Assembly (NCBI RefSeq): GCF_026104355.1
Contig: NZ_CP110535.1
Location: forward strand, 1,674,001-1,738,000
Length of the DNA: 64,000 bases
Source of the DNA: Halomonas sp. BDJS001
Lineage (GTDB): Bacteria > Pseudomonadota > Gammaproteobacteria > Pseudomonadales > Halomonadaceae
Direction: 5' to 3'
A model generated the notes under the pieces. That model was not told where the DNA came from. It worked only from the letters and a program-made list of their open reading frames with translations, and did no database searches. The position numbers were made by a program, and so were the translations under genes. This document shows, one piece after another, positions 26,494 to 34,841 of this stretch; position 1 is the first letter of the stretch, and each line of letters opens with the position of its first letter.

Positions 26494-27993
26494 TTAGTGA
26501 GGTGCAGCGGGCGCTTCAGCGTTCGTAAGGGTTGGTTCGGGTACTTGCTCCATACGCTTGCGCTCTTGGTCAAGAATCGCCAGTGCCTGGGCAGAAGTTA
26601 CGCGTGAAGCGGGCGTCGCTAGGCTTACAATCACGCCGGCTACCAGTGCGACTAGTACAGCGGGGATGCTTGGGTTACCCCAGAAGGCTGTCCAATCGCT
26701 ATTGGCAATAATTGTTAGGGAGGTCACCGACGCGCAAATAAGCGTAGCGATAGCACCCTGCCAGTTATAGCGAGGCCAGAAGCGGCCCAGCATGGCACTC
26801 ACAAACAGCCCTGAAAGGATTGTCGAGATCATCCGGGTGATATAGGTGATGACATTGTCCGAGGCCAGTGCGAATAGCAGCGCCAGACCAATGGTTGCCA
26901 CTAGCGCAATCCGCGAAAAGCGCACCACGTTGCGCGCTGAGGGCGTACGGCCCGTGGCCAGCACATAGAGATCCCTAATCAGCGTGGAGACACCGGCGAT
27001 GGCATCGGAACTGGCGCTCGACATCGTAGCAGAAAGACCCGCTACCAATAGCAGTAGTCCTAATCCTAGAGGCATAATTTCAGTGGCCAGGAAAGGGAAG
27101 GCGAAGTTGCTATTTTCAAGCCCGGGGTTAAGGGCGTGGGTGGCCATACCAATAATCGCGGGAATGATCGAAAAGCCCAGGTAAAGAACCCCGGTGATCA
27201 AGAACGAACGGCGTACCGACCCAACTGATTTACCTGAGTAGATGCGCTGACGAAAGGAGGGCGTAGCAAGAACGCCAATGGCAATGACGGCAGCCAGTGA
27301 CAGCGCTGGTAGCGCACCAATTTGACCAATACCAAGAAAGCTAGTGGCGCCTGCATCCATGCCCGCTGTAAGACCTGAAAAACCGCCAACTTCGACCAGT
27401 GCCAGTATTGCCATCAATATAAACCCTGCGAACAGCACAACCGCCTGGATGGTGTCCGTCCAGATAACCGCAAAATAACCCCCCACCACGCAGTAAATGC
27501 CGAAGCCTAACGCCACCAGAATGCGCGCCGTGGTGAGATCGATACCCGCCATCCAGGAGAGGTAAAGGCCACCGCCAAGAATATGCGCGCCCAGCCAGCC
27601 TATACAGGCGATATAGATAAGTAGTGCAACGACATTGCGCACCAGCCGGTTGGCGCCCACATAGTAGGCTAGCTCCTCGCTCATGGTCATAAAGCGCAGC
27701 TTGCGCACTGGGGCAAAACAGACGGCGAGCAGTAAAATACCCGCGGCACCGCCAAGCCCGTATAAAGCACCTGCCCAACCGTTGGCGTAACCGAACCCAA
27801 CGGCGCCCATGCTGGAACCTGTGCCCACCATGGTCGCGACCGTGGTTCCCACGGTCAGAAAGAGTGGAACGCTTCGCCCACCGAGTAGAAAGTCGTCACC
27901 GCTACCGCGCTTATGCCTTGAGACCCACCAGCCGAAGGCGATCATGGCGATAATGTAGAGCACGAAGGTGACAAGGAATATTTGACTGTTCAT
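26494..27993 (-). CDS. Sodium:solute symporter (SSS) family transporter
   Basis: The 499-residue, about 13-helix protein has SSS features: GRSVPLFLTVGTTVATMVGTGSSMGAVG near the N terminus and LLVAGLSATMSSASSDAIAGVSTLIRDLY near residue 310, the Na+-site helix region. It is in line with, and 234 bp downstream of, ridA and the D-aminoacylase gene. An amino-acid or N-acyl-amino-acid substrate is therefore likely but unproven. GAGG precedes the start. The gap upstream contains two hairpins. Confidence 0.9.
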   Translation of the reverse strand: MNSQIFLVTFVLYIIAMIAFGWWVSRHKRGSGDDFLLGGRSVPLFLTVGTTVATMVGTGSSMGAVGFGYANGWAGALYGLGGAAGILLLAVCFAPVRKLRFMTMSEELAYYVGANRLVRNVVALLIYIACIGWLGAHILGGGLYLSWMAGIDLTTARILVALGFGIYCVVGGYFAVIWTDTIQAVVLFAGFILMAILALVEVGGFSGLTAGMDAGATSFLGIGQIGALPALSLAAVIAIGVLATPSFRQRIYSGKSVGSVRRSFLITGVLYLGFSIIPAIIGMATHALNPGLENSNFAFPFLATEIMPLGLGLLLLVAGLSATMSSASSDAIAGVSTLIRDLYVLATGRTPSARNVVRFSRIALVATIGLALLFALASDNVITYITRMISTILSGLFVSAMLGRFWPRYNWQGAIATLICASVTSLTIIANSDWTAFWGNPSIPAVLVALVAGVIVSLATPASRVTSAQALAILDQERKRMEQVPEPTLTNAEAPAAPH

Positions 27994-28053
27994 GTTAACC
28001 TCTTATCGTTGTGTATCCGGCCGTTGCCGCGGCCGAAGGTAGACAATGGAAGC

Positions 28054-28092
28054 GATTACCGCGGGGCTTTTTATCTTAATCACGCGGTAATC
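28054..28092. other. Long-stem inverted repeat upstream of the symporter gene
   Basis: GATTACCGCG (28054-28063) and CGCGGTAATC (28083-28092) form a perfect 10-bp stem around a 19-nt loop. It lies in the leader between ridA and the symporter gene and could be an operator or an RNA hairpin. Confidence 0.6.
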
Positions 28093-28093
28093 T

Positions 28094-28129
28094 GGCGCTG
28101 CACCCTTGCCGGGGTGTGGCGCTTTTTTT
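28094..28129 (+). terminator. Terminator-like hairpin reading on the plus strand
   Basis: GCGC-TG-CACCC and GGGTG-TG-GCGC pair with two wobble positions, followed by seven Ts on the plus strand. The flanking genes all run on the minus strand, so its polarity is opposite to theirs. It may stop antisense transcription or act as a hairpin in the ridA-symporter leader. Confidence 0.6.
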
Positions 28130-28227
28130 GGGACTTTTTTCGTGATGCTTTTTTCTTAGTGTTTAGGCTTTTTTAGCGTCTGGATTGGCTTATACCTGAA
28201 TTTGCATAGCGCTTAACTTACTGAGTG

Positions 28228-28620
28228 CTAGGCGCGATCAGCGCGGTAGCACTTCACGTCGACCTCCACTTTGCAATCCACCACCAAGTCTTGAACGCTG
28301 CAGATGCGTGCCGGTGGGTTGTCGCCAAAGATCTCCTTAAACACCTTATTGAACGAGGTGAAGTAGCGCGCATCGGTGAGCACGGTGGTGACATGTACAA
28401 CGTCTTCGACGCCAAAACCGGCTTCCTGCATAATGGCCAGGCAGTTATCGAAGGCGAGACGGGTCTGCTCAACAATGCCGCCTTCAACCACTTCGCCGTC
28501 GGTCATGGGTGTTTGGCCAGAGACGTACAACCAGCCGCCTGCCTCTACGGCGCGGGCAAAGGGCAGTTTCTGACCGCCGGTGCCTACGCCGCCTTCGGTG
28601 CCGTATCGAGTAATGCTCAT
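28228..28620 (-). CDS. RidA family enamine/imine deaminase
   Basis: The 130-residue protein is of YjgF/RidA type: FARAVEAGGWLYVSGQTP near the N terminus, VVHVTTVLTDARYFTSFN, and PPARICSVQDL with the arginine that binds the substrate carboxylate. RidA proteins hydrolyse reactive enamines such as 2-aminoacrylate released by PLP-dependent dehydratases. The gene overlaps the D-aminoacylase stop by 4 bp, and a PLP deaminase lies 2.5 kb away. It probably clears the enamine that enzyme makes. Confidence 0.92.
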   Translation of the reverse strand: MSITRYGTEGGVGTGGQKLPFARAVEAGGWLYVSGQTPMTDGEVVEGGIVEQTRLAFDNCLAIMQEAGFGVEDVVHVTTVLTDARYFTSFNKVFKEIFGDNPPARICSVQDLVVDCKVEVDVKCYRADRA

Positions 28621-30104
28621 GGGGTTTGCTCCTGATTGGGGTGAAAGTTGGGTATTGATTGAGAAATGCGTTCTGTTCTGCGCAGCATCCTGCCAGCGCG
28701 TTGGTCTGAAATGGCACCGTGTTGATAGGCGATTTTGCCGTTCACTATGACCATTTCGATGCCTTTAGCGGCCGCGATGGGATTCTCGTAATTGGCCGTA
28801 TCTTCAAGCGTCGTGAGATCAAAGAGGGTGAGGTCTGCATAGGCGCCTATGCGGATCACGCCGCGATCCGTTAAGCCGAAATTGGCCGCCGAAAGGCTGG
28901 TCATTTTGCGCACTGCTTCTGCCAGTGGCATTAGCTTTAAATCGCGGCTGTAGTGGGCCAGCACACGCGGAAAGGCTCCCCAAAGGCGTGGGTGGGGGTG
29001 CGGGTCGTTCGGCAGGCCGTCGGAGCCCACCATGGCGAGCGGGTGCGCTAACACCTGCTGCATATCCGCTTCGCTCATGTTGTGGTAAACCGCGCCCGCA
29101 GGCTGTAGCTGCTTGGCAGCGTCTAGCAGTGATACCCCCCATTCGGCGGCGATCTCTTTTAACGGGCGACGCGCCTGTTCCGGATGAGGGGTCGACCAGG
29201 TAATGGTGATCTCAATCTCATCCGTTACCTGGCCCAGGTCGAGAGTGGAAGAGCCCGCCGTATAGGGGTAGCAGTCGCAATGGGCATGTTGGTGTTGGGC
29301 GGCTGCTTCCAGTCTGCTCAGTGCCTTGCTTGCACCGCCCCAATTGCCAGCGCCGGCGCATTTAAGATGCGAGATCACTAGCGGCACTTGGCCATCACGA
29401 GCGGTGGTAAACGCTTCGTCCATGGCCCCCAGCAGGCCCGCAAACTCATCACGAAGGTGTGTTGTATAAACACCGCCTGACTTGCCGACGGCTGCTACCA
29501 GGGGAGCCATTTCGCTGGTCGGCGCCTGTATCGCATTCCGGTAGGCAAGCCCAGAGCTCAGTCCCAGCGCGCCTTCCTCAAGCGCTTGGCGAAGCAGGGT
29601 TTCCATTTTGGCGATTTCTGCTGCAGAAGCGGGGCGGGCAAAGTTATCCATTACCTGGCTGCGCAGACTGGTATGCCCCACCAAAGCGGCAACGTTAATA
29701 CTCGGCGAGGCGGCGTCTACGGCGTTAGCGTAATCGGCGAAGCTTGGATAGCGGAAATCCTCCAGCTTGCCCAGTAAATTCATAGGATCGGGGACTTCAC
29801 TGGCCAGTGTCACCGGGCTTGCGCTGATACCGCAGTTGCCTACGACTACGGTGGTGACTCCCTGGGTCAGCTTTGGCAGCATTTCGGGTACACGAATGAC
29901 GTTGGTATCGTCGTGGGTATGCACATCGATAAAGCCAGGGGTCAGATAGCGCTCTTGGGCGTTAATAATGGTGGTGGCGGTGGCGTAGGGCATGTCACCG
30001 ATGGCGCAGATACGCTCGCCTTGAATAGCCACATCGGCACGAAAATGAGCAGCGCCTGTGCCATCCAGCACGTTGGCATTACGAATCAGCAGGTCGTAAA
30101 CCAT
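28617..30104 (-). CDS. N-acyl-D-amino-acid deacylase (D-aminoacylase family)
   Basis: This 495-residue amidohydrolase releases D-amino acids from N-acyl-D-amino acids. Metal-site and family motifs are FIDVHTHDDTNV, TQGVTTVVVGNCGIS, LRDEFAG, VISHLKCAGAGNWG and GSDGLPNDPHPHPRLWG. ATG 30104 was chosen because GGAGATTAG lies directly upstream and the regulator gene stops at 30106; a longer frame would overlap that gene. It is translationally coupled to ridA. With the PLP deaminase it would convert acyl-D-amino acids to keto acids. Confidence 0.9.
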   Translation of the reverse strand: MVYDLLIRNANVLDGTGAAHFRADVAIQGERICAIGDMPYATATTIINAQERYLTPGFIDVHTHDDTNVIRVPEMLPKLTQGVTTVVVGNCGISASPVTLASEVPDPMNLLGKLEDFRYPSFADYANAVDAASPSINVAALVGHTSLRSQVMDNFARPASAAEIAKMETLLRQALEEGALGLSSGLAYRNAIQAPTSEMAPLVAAVGKSGGVYTTHLRDEFAGLLGAMDEAFTTARDGQVPLVISHLKCAGAGNWGGASKALSRLEAAAQHQHAHCDCYPYTAGSSTLDLGQVTDEIEITITWSTPHPEQARRPLKEIAAEWGVSLLDAAKQLQPAGAVYHNMSEADMQQVLAHPLAMVGSDGLPNDPHPHPRLWGAFPRVLAHYSRDLKLMPLAEAVRKMTSLSAANFGLTDRGVIRIGAYADLTLFDLTTLEDTANYENPIAAAKGIEMVIVNGKIAYQHGAISDQRAGRMLRRTERISQSIPNFHPNQEQTP

Positions 30105-30105
30105 C

Positions 30106-30969
30106 CTAATCTCCAAGTGGCTGGCGGTTATCACCACCGCGATGGTCATCCAGGCTCAGCTTGAGGCGACGCAATTTAGTCCGTGAGCGCTCGCGATGGC
30201 GCATGGCAAGTTCAAGCGCCAATACGTCAATGACTGCCAGCATGGCGTAGCGGGAAGCCGAAGGGTGGTAGATAAAGTCGGTCTCCCGGGAGGTGATCGG
30301 AAGCACAATGTCGGATGTTTCGGCGAGTGGAGAATTCATTGCGGTGATCGCAATCACCTTGGCGCCGTACTGCTTTGCAATCTGTGCTGACTCCACCATC
30401 TCCGGGGTGTAACCCGTCACCGACAGCACGACGACGACGTCATCAGGCTCAAGAGTGGACGCCACCATGCGTGGTAGCAGTGCTTGAGGGTAAGCACAGA
30501 TCGCATAGCCAAGGCGTACCAGGCGAAACTGAAGCTCTTGGGAGAGAATGCTGGAACCCCCACCGGCGCCAAACACCAATATCTGACGGGCGTTATCTAA
30601 CTGTTCAACTGCCCCGGTCACATCGGCTTGGGCGAGTAAGTCGCGGTTAAGCGCAAGGGTTTGCGTAGCAATGTCATACACCACGCTTGAGCTGTCTTCA
30701 GGCGTGGCTTCTTGAATAAAACGACGGCCAGCGGCTAAGGCGCGGGTTAAGCGCGTTTTTAAGTCGCGCACGTTAGTACAGCCGATGGCGCGGGCAAAGC
30801 GTGTGACGCTGGCATCGCTAACCCCGGCGCGCTGGGCGATGTCACTGATACTCGCTTCAGTGACGAACTCGATGTCAGCAAATATCAGCTCAGCAACCTT
30901 CTTTTCAGCGTCGCGCAGCGCGGCAAAGTCAGTGGTAATACGTGACAAAATGTCGATTTCTTGGCTCAC
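30106..30969 (-). CDS. RpiR family transcriptional regulator
   Basis: The 287-residue protein has an N-terminal HTH_6 domain (about 1-80, with DIAQRAGVSDASVTRFARAIGC) and a SIS domain (about 125-265) with FGAGGGSSILSQELQFRLVRLG. SIS domains often bind phosphosugars, but RpiR proteins next to D-amino-acid genes are also known. Translation starts at GTG with AGGAG 6 nt upstream. It heads the deacylase-ridA operon and is divergent from the PLP deaminase. A probable operator lies between. Confidence 0.9.
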   Translation of the reverse strand: MSQEIDILSRITTDFAALRDAEKKVAELIFADIEFVTEASISDIAQRAGVSDASVTRFARAIGCTNVRDLKTRLTRALAAGRRFIQEATPEDSSSVVYDIATQTLALNRDLLAQADVTGAVEQLDNARQILVFGAGGGSSILSQELQFRLVRLGYAICAYPQALLPRMVASTLEPDDVVVVLSVTGYTPEMVESAQIAKQYGAKVIAITAMNSPLAETSDIVLPITSRETDFIYHPSASRYAMLAVIDVLALELAMRHRERSRTKLRRLKLSLDDHRGGDNRQPLGD

Positions 30970-31005
30970 CGTGGACTCCTAATGGTTGCCTGATTTAAAA
31001 AGTAT

Positions 31006-31048
31006 GTTAGTTTCTAACTTGAAGTCAATAGTTGTGAAAATATCTAAC
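31006..31048. promoter_or_regulatory. Candidate RpiR operator region
   Basis: GTTAG-N3-CTAAC (31006-31018) is a palindrome in the 113-bp divergent gap. A further CTAAC half site (31044-31048) lies 30 bp on. The GTTAG/CTAAC repetition and the position suggest binding by the adjacent RpiR protein. Confidence 0.5.
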
Positions 31049-31082
31049 ATTGATGCTTGTTAAAAAATGAGGATGCGAGCGA

Positions 31083-32291
31083 ATGCAGACAATGGCGTTA
31101 GCGGTGGATAAAGGCGGTGTGGAGTTAGGTTCAAACCTTCTGTCAGGTGTCAGCCTGCCCGCCGCCGTGGTGCATGAAGGCCCACTGGCTCATAACGTAG
31201 CGTGGATGCAACGATTCGCAGAAGCTCACGGCGCTCGCTTGGCGCCCCATGGTAAAACCACCATGACGCCCGTGCTTTTCCATCGACAGCTCCAGGCGGG
31301 TGCGTGGGGGATCACACTTGCCACGGCGCCCCAGTGTCGCGCAGCCTTCGCCAATGGCGTCACACGGTTGTTAATGGCAAACCAGCTGGTGGGTCAGGCG
31401 AATATGGCCATCATCGCCACTCTGATTGAGCAGGGCGCTACGTTTTACTGTGTGGTCGATAGCCGCGAGAACGTTGGTCAGCTTGGGCGCTTCTTTGCCG
31501 AGCGGGGGCTCACGTTATCGGTACTTATTGAGGTAGGCGTGGAAGGCGGGCGGTGTGGCTGTCGCAATCAGCAGCAAATTCTTTCGCTGGCGGAGGTAAT
31601 TGCTAATGAGCCAGCTCTTTCTCTGGTGGGGCTAGAGGGGTATGAGGGTGTGGTTCACGGGGATGACCCCGAATCCGGTATTCGTACCTATGCTAAATAC
31701 CTGGTGGATGTTGCCGTAGAGCTCGAAGCTGCTGGACGCTTTGCTGAAGAGAACCCGATTGTCACTGCATCGGGCTCCGCCTGGTATGACGTGATTGCGG
31801 AGGCCTTTCAGGGCGCACCGCTTCAGGGGAGATTTACCCCCGTGCTACGTCCAGGTTGCTACATCGTCCACGACCATGGGCTTTATCGTGAAGCGCAATC
31901 AGCGGTATTAGGCCGCCGGCCGGATTTGCAGCAGGGGCTTGAGCCTGCCCTGGAAGTCTTTGCCCAGGTGCAGTCGCTTCCCGAACCTGGGCTTGCCATT
32001 GTGGCGCTAGGTAAGCGTGATATCGGTCATGACCAGCTACCTATTGCGCTCCGTCGGTTTCGTGAAGAGGGCGACCCCGTGCACTCCTTGTCGGTGGATG
32101 GCTGGGAGGTGACGAAAATTATGGATCAGCATACGTTCTTGCGGCTTCCCGAAGAGGCTCAGGATATTGAGGTCGGTGATATTGTCGCCTTTGGCGCCTC
32201 TCATCCTTGTTTAACCTTCGATAAATGGCGCCAGATATTGTTAGTGGATGATCAACTAAACGTTAAAGAGCGTATGGCGACCTACTTTTAG
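31083..32291 (+). CDS. Fold-type III PLP enzyme, D-threonine aldolase/D-serine dehydratase-like amino acid deaminase
   Basis: The 402-residue protein has an alanine-racemase-like N-terminal barrel, with the Schiff-base lysine in APHGKTTM (about 55-62) and the barrel motif VEGGRCGCRN. Its C-terminal domain carries the DHG and FGASHPCLTFDKW segments, where His and Cys bind the zinc of DSD1-type D-serine dehydratases. The likely reaction is deamination of a D-amino acid (D-serine, D-threonine or 3-hydroxy-aspartate type) to a keto acid through an enamine. It is divergent from the RpiR-deacylase-ridA operon. The exact substrate is not predictable. Confidence 0.85.
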   Translation: MQTMALAVDKGGVELGSNLLSGVSLPAAVVHEGPLAHNVAWMQRFAEAHGARLAPHGKTTMTPVLFHRQLQAGAWGITLATAPQCRAAFANGVTRLLMANQLVGQANMAIIATLIEQGATFYCVVDSRENVGQLGRFFAERGLTLSVLIEVGVEGGRCGCRNQQQILSLAEVIANEPALSLVGLEGYEGVVHGDDPESGIRTYAKYLVDVAVELEAAGRFAEENPIVTASGSAWYDVIAEAFQGAPLQGRFTPVLRPGCYIVHDHGLYREAQSAVLGRRPDLQQGLEPALEVFAQVQSLPEPGLAIVALGKRDIGHDQLPIALRRFREEGDPVHSLSVDGWEVTKIMDQHTFLRLPEEAQDIEVGDIVAFGASHPCLTFDKWRQILLVDDQLNVKERMATYF

Positions 32292-32296
32292 CGCCC

Positions 32297-32341
32297 TGTT
32301 ATTGAGAAAACCGTTATAGCGAGCGCCGTTATAGAGAACAT
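32297..32341. repeat. Short tandem repeat, period 15, three units
   Basis: Units 32297-32311, 32312-32326 and 32327-32341 share the pattern (T/C)GTTAT(T/A)G-x-GA. The array fills the gap between the stops of the convergent PLP deaminase and iclR genes. Confidence 0.75.
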
Positions 32342-32344
32342 CAT

Positions 32345-33139
32345 TTAGCTCGTTGTATCTGCTGGTAGGCGCCCACCAATAGCCAGGGTCAGGGCGTCTG
32401 CCAGCTCCCCTAGCTGCTCACGGCAGCGGTCGATGCTGGGCACTTCCCGATGCATCGCTTCTGGAATCAGCGTGAGATAAGGGATGGTGATAACGGCTTC
32501 GATAACGTCATGAACCCCAAAGACGGGGAAGCTGATATTGGTTAACCCTTGAACTTGAGGGCTTGGCCCCACGTGGTAGCCCTGCTGGCGAATCGGATCA
32601 AATAGGGCCCGCGTGCGGTCAACCTCTTGTTGCGTTGCATCGCTGGCGGCGAGAATGCGCTCCCGGCGTTGCTCATCCAGAAAGGCCAGCATGACGGCCC
32701 CTGAACCGGAGCCGCATATATCGATTTTTGCCCCCAGACGTAGCCCAAAGCCCATCTTGTCGGGATTTTCGTACTGGGCCACGACCAATAGATGGCCAGG
32801 ACGCGCAACGCTAAGATGACACGACTGGGAGATGTCATGGCATAGCTCTTCCATGCGCGGCAGTGCGGCCTGTACTAACCGCTTGGTGGGCGGGAAGCGG
32901 TGGGCCATCTCAAACATCTTTAGCGTTAGCTGATAGCGGCTACCGCTATCATCCATGCTGACGTAGCCACGATCCCGCAGCACCATCAGCATGCGGTACA
33001 TCTCATTGGTTTTACGGCCGATCTGCTCGGCAATCGCTTGGGTGCTTAGCGGCTGGGGAGATTGGGCAAGCAGCTCCAAAATATCTAACCCTTTCTCTAA
33101 GGCAGGGGCGTGGTACTGCGTTTCAGCCTTCTCCTTCAT
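32345..33139 (-). CDS. IclR family regulator (KdgR-like)
   Basis: The 264-residue protein has an IclR winged helix (about 10-75, QAIAEQIGRKTNEMYRMLMVL) and an effector domain (about 85-255). It is last in line after dctP-dctQ-dctM-kduI-kduD on the same strand. IclR-type KdgR represses pectin and KDG catabolism in enterobacteria with KDG as inducer. The same job is likely here but is inferred from context. The palindrome at 37722-37750, upstream of the TRAP operon, is a candidate target. AGGGAG precedes the ATG. Confidence 0.85.
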   Translation of the reverse strand: MKEKAETQYHAPALEKGLDILELLAQSPQPLSTQAIAEQIGRKTNEMYRMLMVLRDRGYVSMDDSGSRYQLTLKMFEMAHRFPPTKRLVQAALPRMEELCHDISQSCHLSVARPGHLLVVAQYENPDKMGFGLRLGAKIDICGSGSGAVMLAFLDEQRRERILAASDATQQEVDRTRALFDPIRQQGYHVGPSPQVQGLTNISFPVFGVHDVIEAVITIPYLTLIPEAMHREVPSIDRCREQLGELADALTLAIGGRLPADTTS

Positions 33140-33200
33140 TTAAGCTCCCTTATGTGATTGCCTATCGCTCGTTGATCGTGGCGTTAACCGAAATGCTTGG

Positions 33201-33953
33201 TTAGCGTGCCAGCCAGCCACCGTCTACCGCCAGGGTATGCCCATGCACGTAGCGGGCGGCATCGGAGCATAAGAATATCACAGCGCCGGCTAAGTCTTCT
33301 GGCGTGCCCCAGCGTCCGGCGGGGATTCGGCCAAGAATTTCAGCCTGTCGCTGAGGGTCGTCGCGCAACGCTTGGGTGTTGTCGGTGGCCATATAGCCAG
33401 GAGCGATGCCATTAACGTTGATGTCATGGCCCGCCCACTCATTGGCGAGCAGGCGCGTTAGACCGAGGATGCCGCTTTTGCTGGCGGTGTAGGAGGGCAC
33501 ACGGATGCCGCCCTGAAACGACAGTAATGAAGCGATATTGACGATCTTGCCCGGTGCTTTGCGCTCGATAAGGTGTTTGGCAACCTGCTGGGCGAGAAAG
33601 AACGCGGCTTTCAAATTAACATCAATGACGTCATCCCAATCTTGCTCTGAAAATTCAACGGCTGCCGCCCGACGAATAATCCCCGCATTGTTGACCAGAA
33701 TATCCACCTTGCCCGCTTGCGCGATCGCCTGTGAGACAATTTCGCTAGGCGATTGGCTGCCCAGCTCAGCGGTAATATCGTAAAACTGGCGCCCTAGGGC
33801 CTCGACCTGCTGGCGGGTGTCATCAGCAGGGCTACGGTTGATCCCCACAATATCGGCACCCGCCTGTGCCAGTGCAATGGCAATTCCCTGGCCCAGCCCT
33901 TTGTTGCACCCCGTCACCATGGCAACTTGGCCGTTCAGCGAAAATAGCTTCAT
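33201..33953 (-). CDS. kduD: 2-dehydro-3-deoxy-D-gluconate 5-dehydrogenase
   Basis: The 250-residue SDR reduces 2,5-diketo-3-deoxygluconate to KDG with NADH. The cofactor motif TGCNKGLGQG is at 14-23, NNAGI at about 89-93 and the catalytic YTASK at about 155-159. GAGGRxx-like ends and SFQGGIRVPSYTASK are typical of KduD. It follows kduI by 24 bp. Together the two convert the unsaturated-uronate product 5-keto-4-deoxyuronate to KDG. Confidence 0.93.
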   Translation of the reverse strand: MKLFSLNGQVAMVTGCNKGLGQGIAIALAQAGADIVGINRSPADDTRQQVEALGRQFYDITAELGSQSPSEIVSQAIAQAGKVDILVNNAGIIRRAAAVEFSEQDWDDVIDVNLKAAFFLAQQVAKHLIERKAPGKIVNIASLLSFQGGIRVPSYTASKSGILGLTRLLANEWAGHDINVNGIAPGYMATDNTQALRDDPQRQAEILGRIPAGRWGTPEDLAGAVIFLCSDAARYVHGHTLAVDGGWLAR

Positions 33954-33977
33954 TGGTCACTCTCCCTCGGTAGTGGT

Positions 33978-34808
33978 TTAGCGCAGTTCTTTAGAAGCGA
34001 TAAAGTCCATATCATCGTAGGTCAGGTTTTCACCGCACATACCCCAAATAAAGGTGTAGCGGCGAGTGCCAAAGCCGCAGTGAATCGACCAGCTGGGGTG
34101 AATCACGGCTTGTTCGTTGGCAACCACGATATGCCGGGTCTCTTGGGGTTCGCCACACAGGTGGAACACCACGTCGTCTTCGCTCAGGTCAAAGTAGAAG
34201 TACACTTCCATGCGCCGTTCGTGGGTATGGCAGGGCATGGTGTTCCACATACTGCCAGGCTCTAACTGGGTAAGCCCCATGGAGAGCTGGCAGGTATCCA
34301 GTACATCGGTATGCAGGTACTTATTGATGGTACGCACATTGCCGGTTTCAGGGTCACCAAGGGTGGTGGGCGAGGCATCTTCCGGGCGGATATGGCGAAG
34401 CTGGTAACGTACATGGGCAGGCGTTGAGTTGATATAAAAGCGCGCAGGCTTGGTCGCATCGAGGCTCTCAAAGCTGACTTCGCGGCTCTCTTTGGGAATA
34501 TACAAGCCGTGGTGGGTGCCTAGCTCGACCTTTTCGCCGTCGACAGTAATGCGTCCGGGCGCGCCAATGTTAATAACGCCCATTTCCCGCCGCTCAAGAA
34601 AATAGTCAACGCCAAGCTCTTTGCCACCGCTCAGGGTAAGCGCCGAATCAGTGGGTACCGCACCACCCACAATAATGCGGTCAACGTGGCTGTAGGTGAG
34701 CGACAGCTGTCCAGGCTCCATAATCTTGGTGACCAGCATTTTGTCACGCAGGCCCTGGGTATCGAGGGTTTTAAAATGATCGCTATGAAGCGCTTGGCGA
34801 ATATCCAT
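33978..34808 (-). CDS. kduI: 5-dehydro-4-deoxy-D-glucuronate isomerase
   Basis: The 276-residue cupin isomerises 5-keto-4-deoxyuronate to 2,5-diketo-3-deoxygluconate. The zinc ligands are in [16 protein letters not shown] (about 194-209), with the last His in [20 protein letters not shown]. Length and ends match the family. Preceded by AAAGGAA and followed closely by kduD. It indicates use of unsaturated uronates, released by lyases from pectin, alginate-like or glycosaminoglycan polymers. No lyase gene is in this window. Confidence 0.96.
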   Translation of the reverse strand: MDIRQALHSDHFKTLDTQGLRDKMLVTKIMEPGQLSLTYSHVDRIIVGGAVPTDSALTLSGGKELGVDYFLERREMGVINIGAPGRITVDGEKVELGTHHGLYIPKESREVSFESLDATKPARFYINSTPAHVRYQLRHIRPEDASPTTLGDPETGNVRTINKYLHTDVLDTCQLSMGLTQLEPGSMWNTMPCHTHERRMEVYFYFDLSEDDVVFHLCGEPQETRHIVVANEQAVIHPSWSIHCGFGTRRYTFIWGMCGENLTYDDMDFIASKELR

Positions 34809-34841
34809 ATGAATTTCCTTTAATGGTAAACGTAAATGGGC

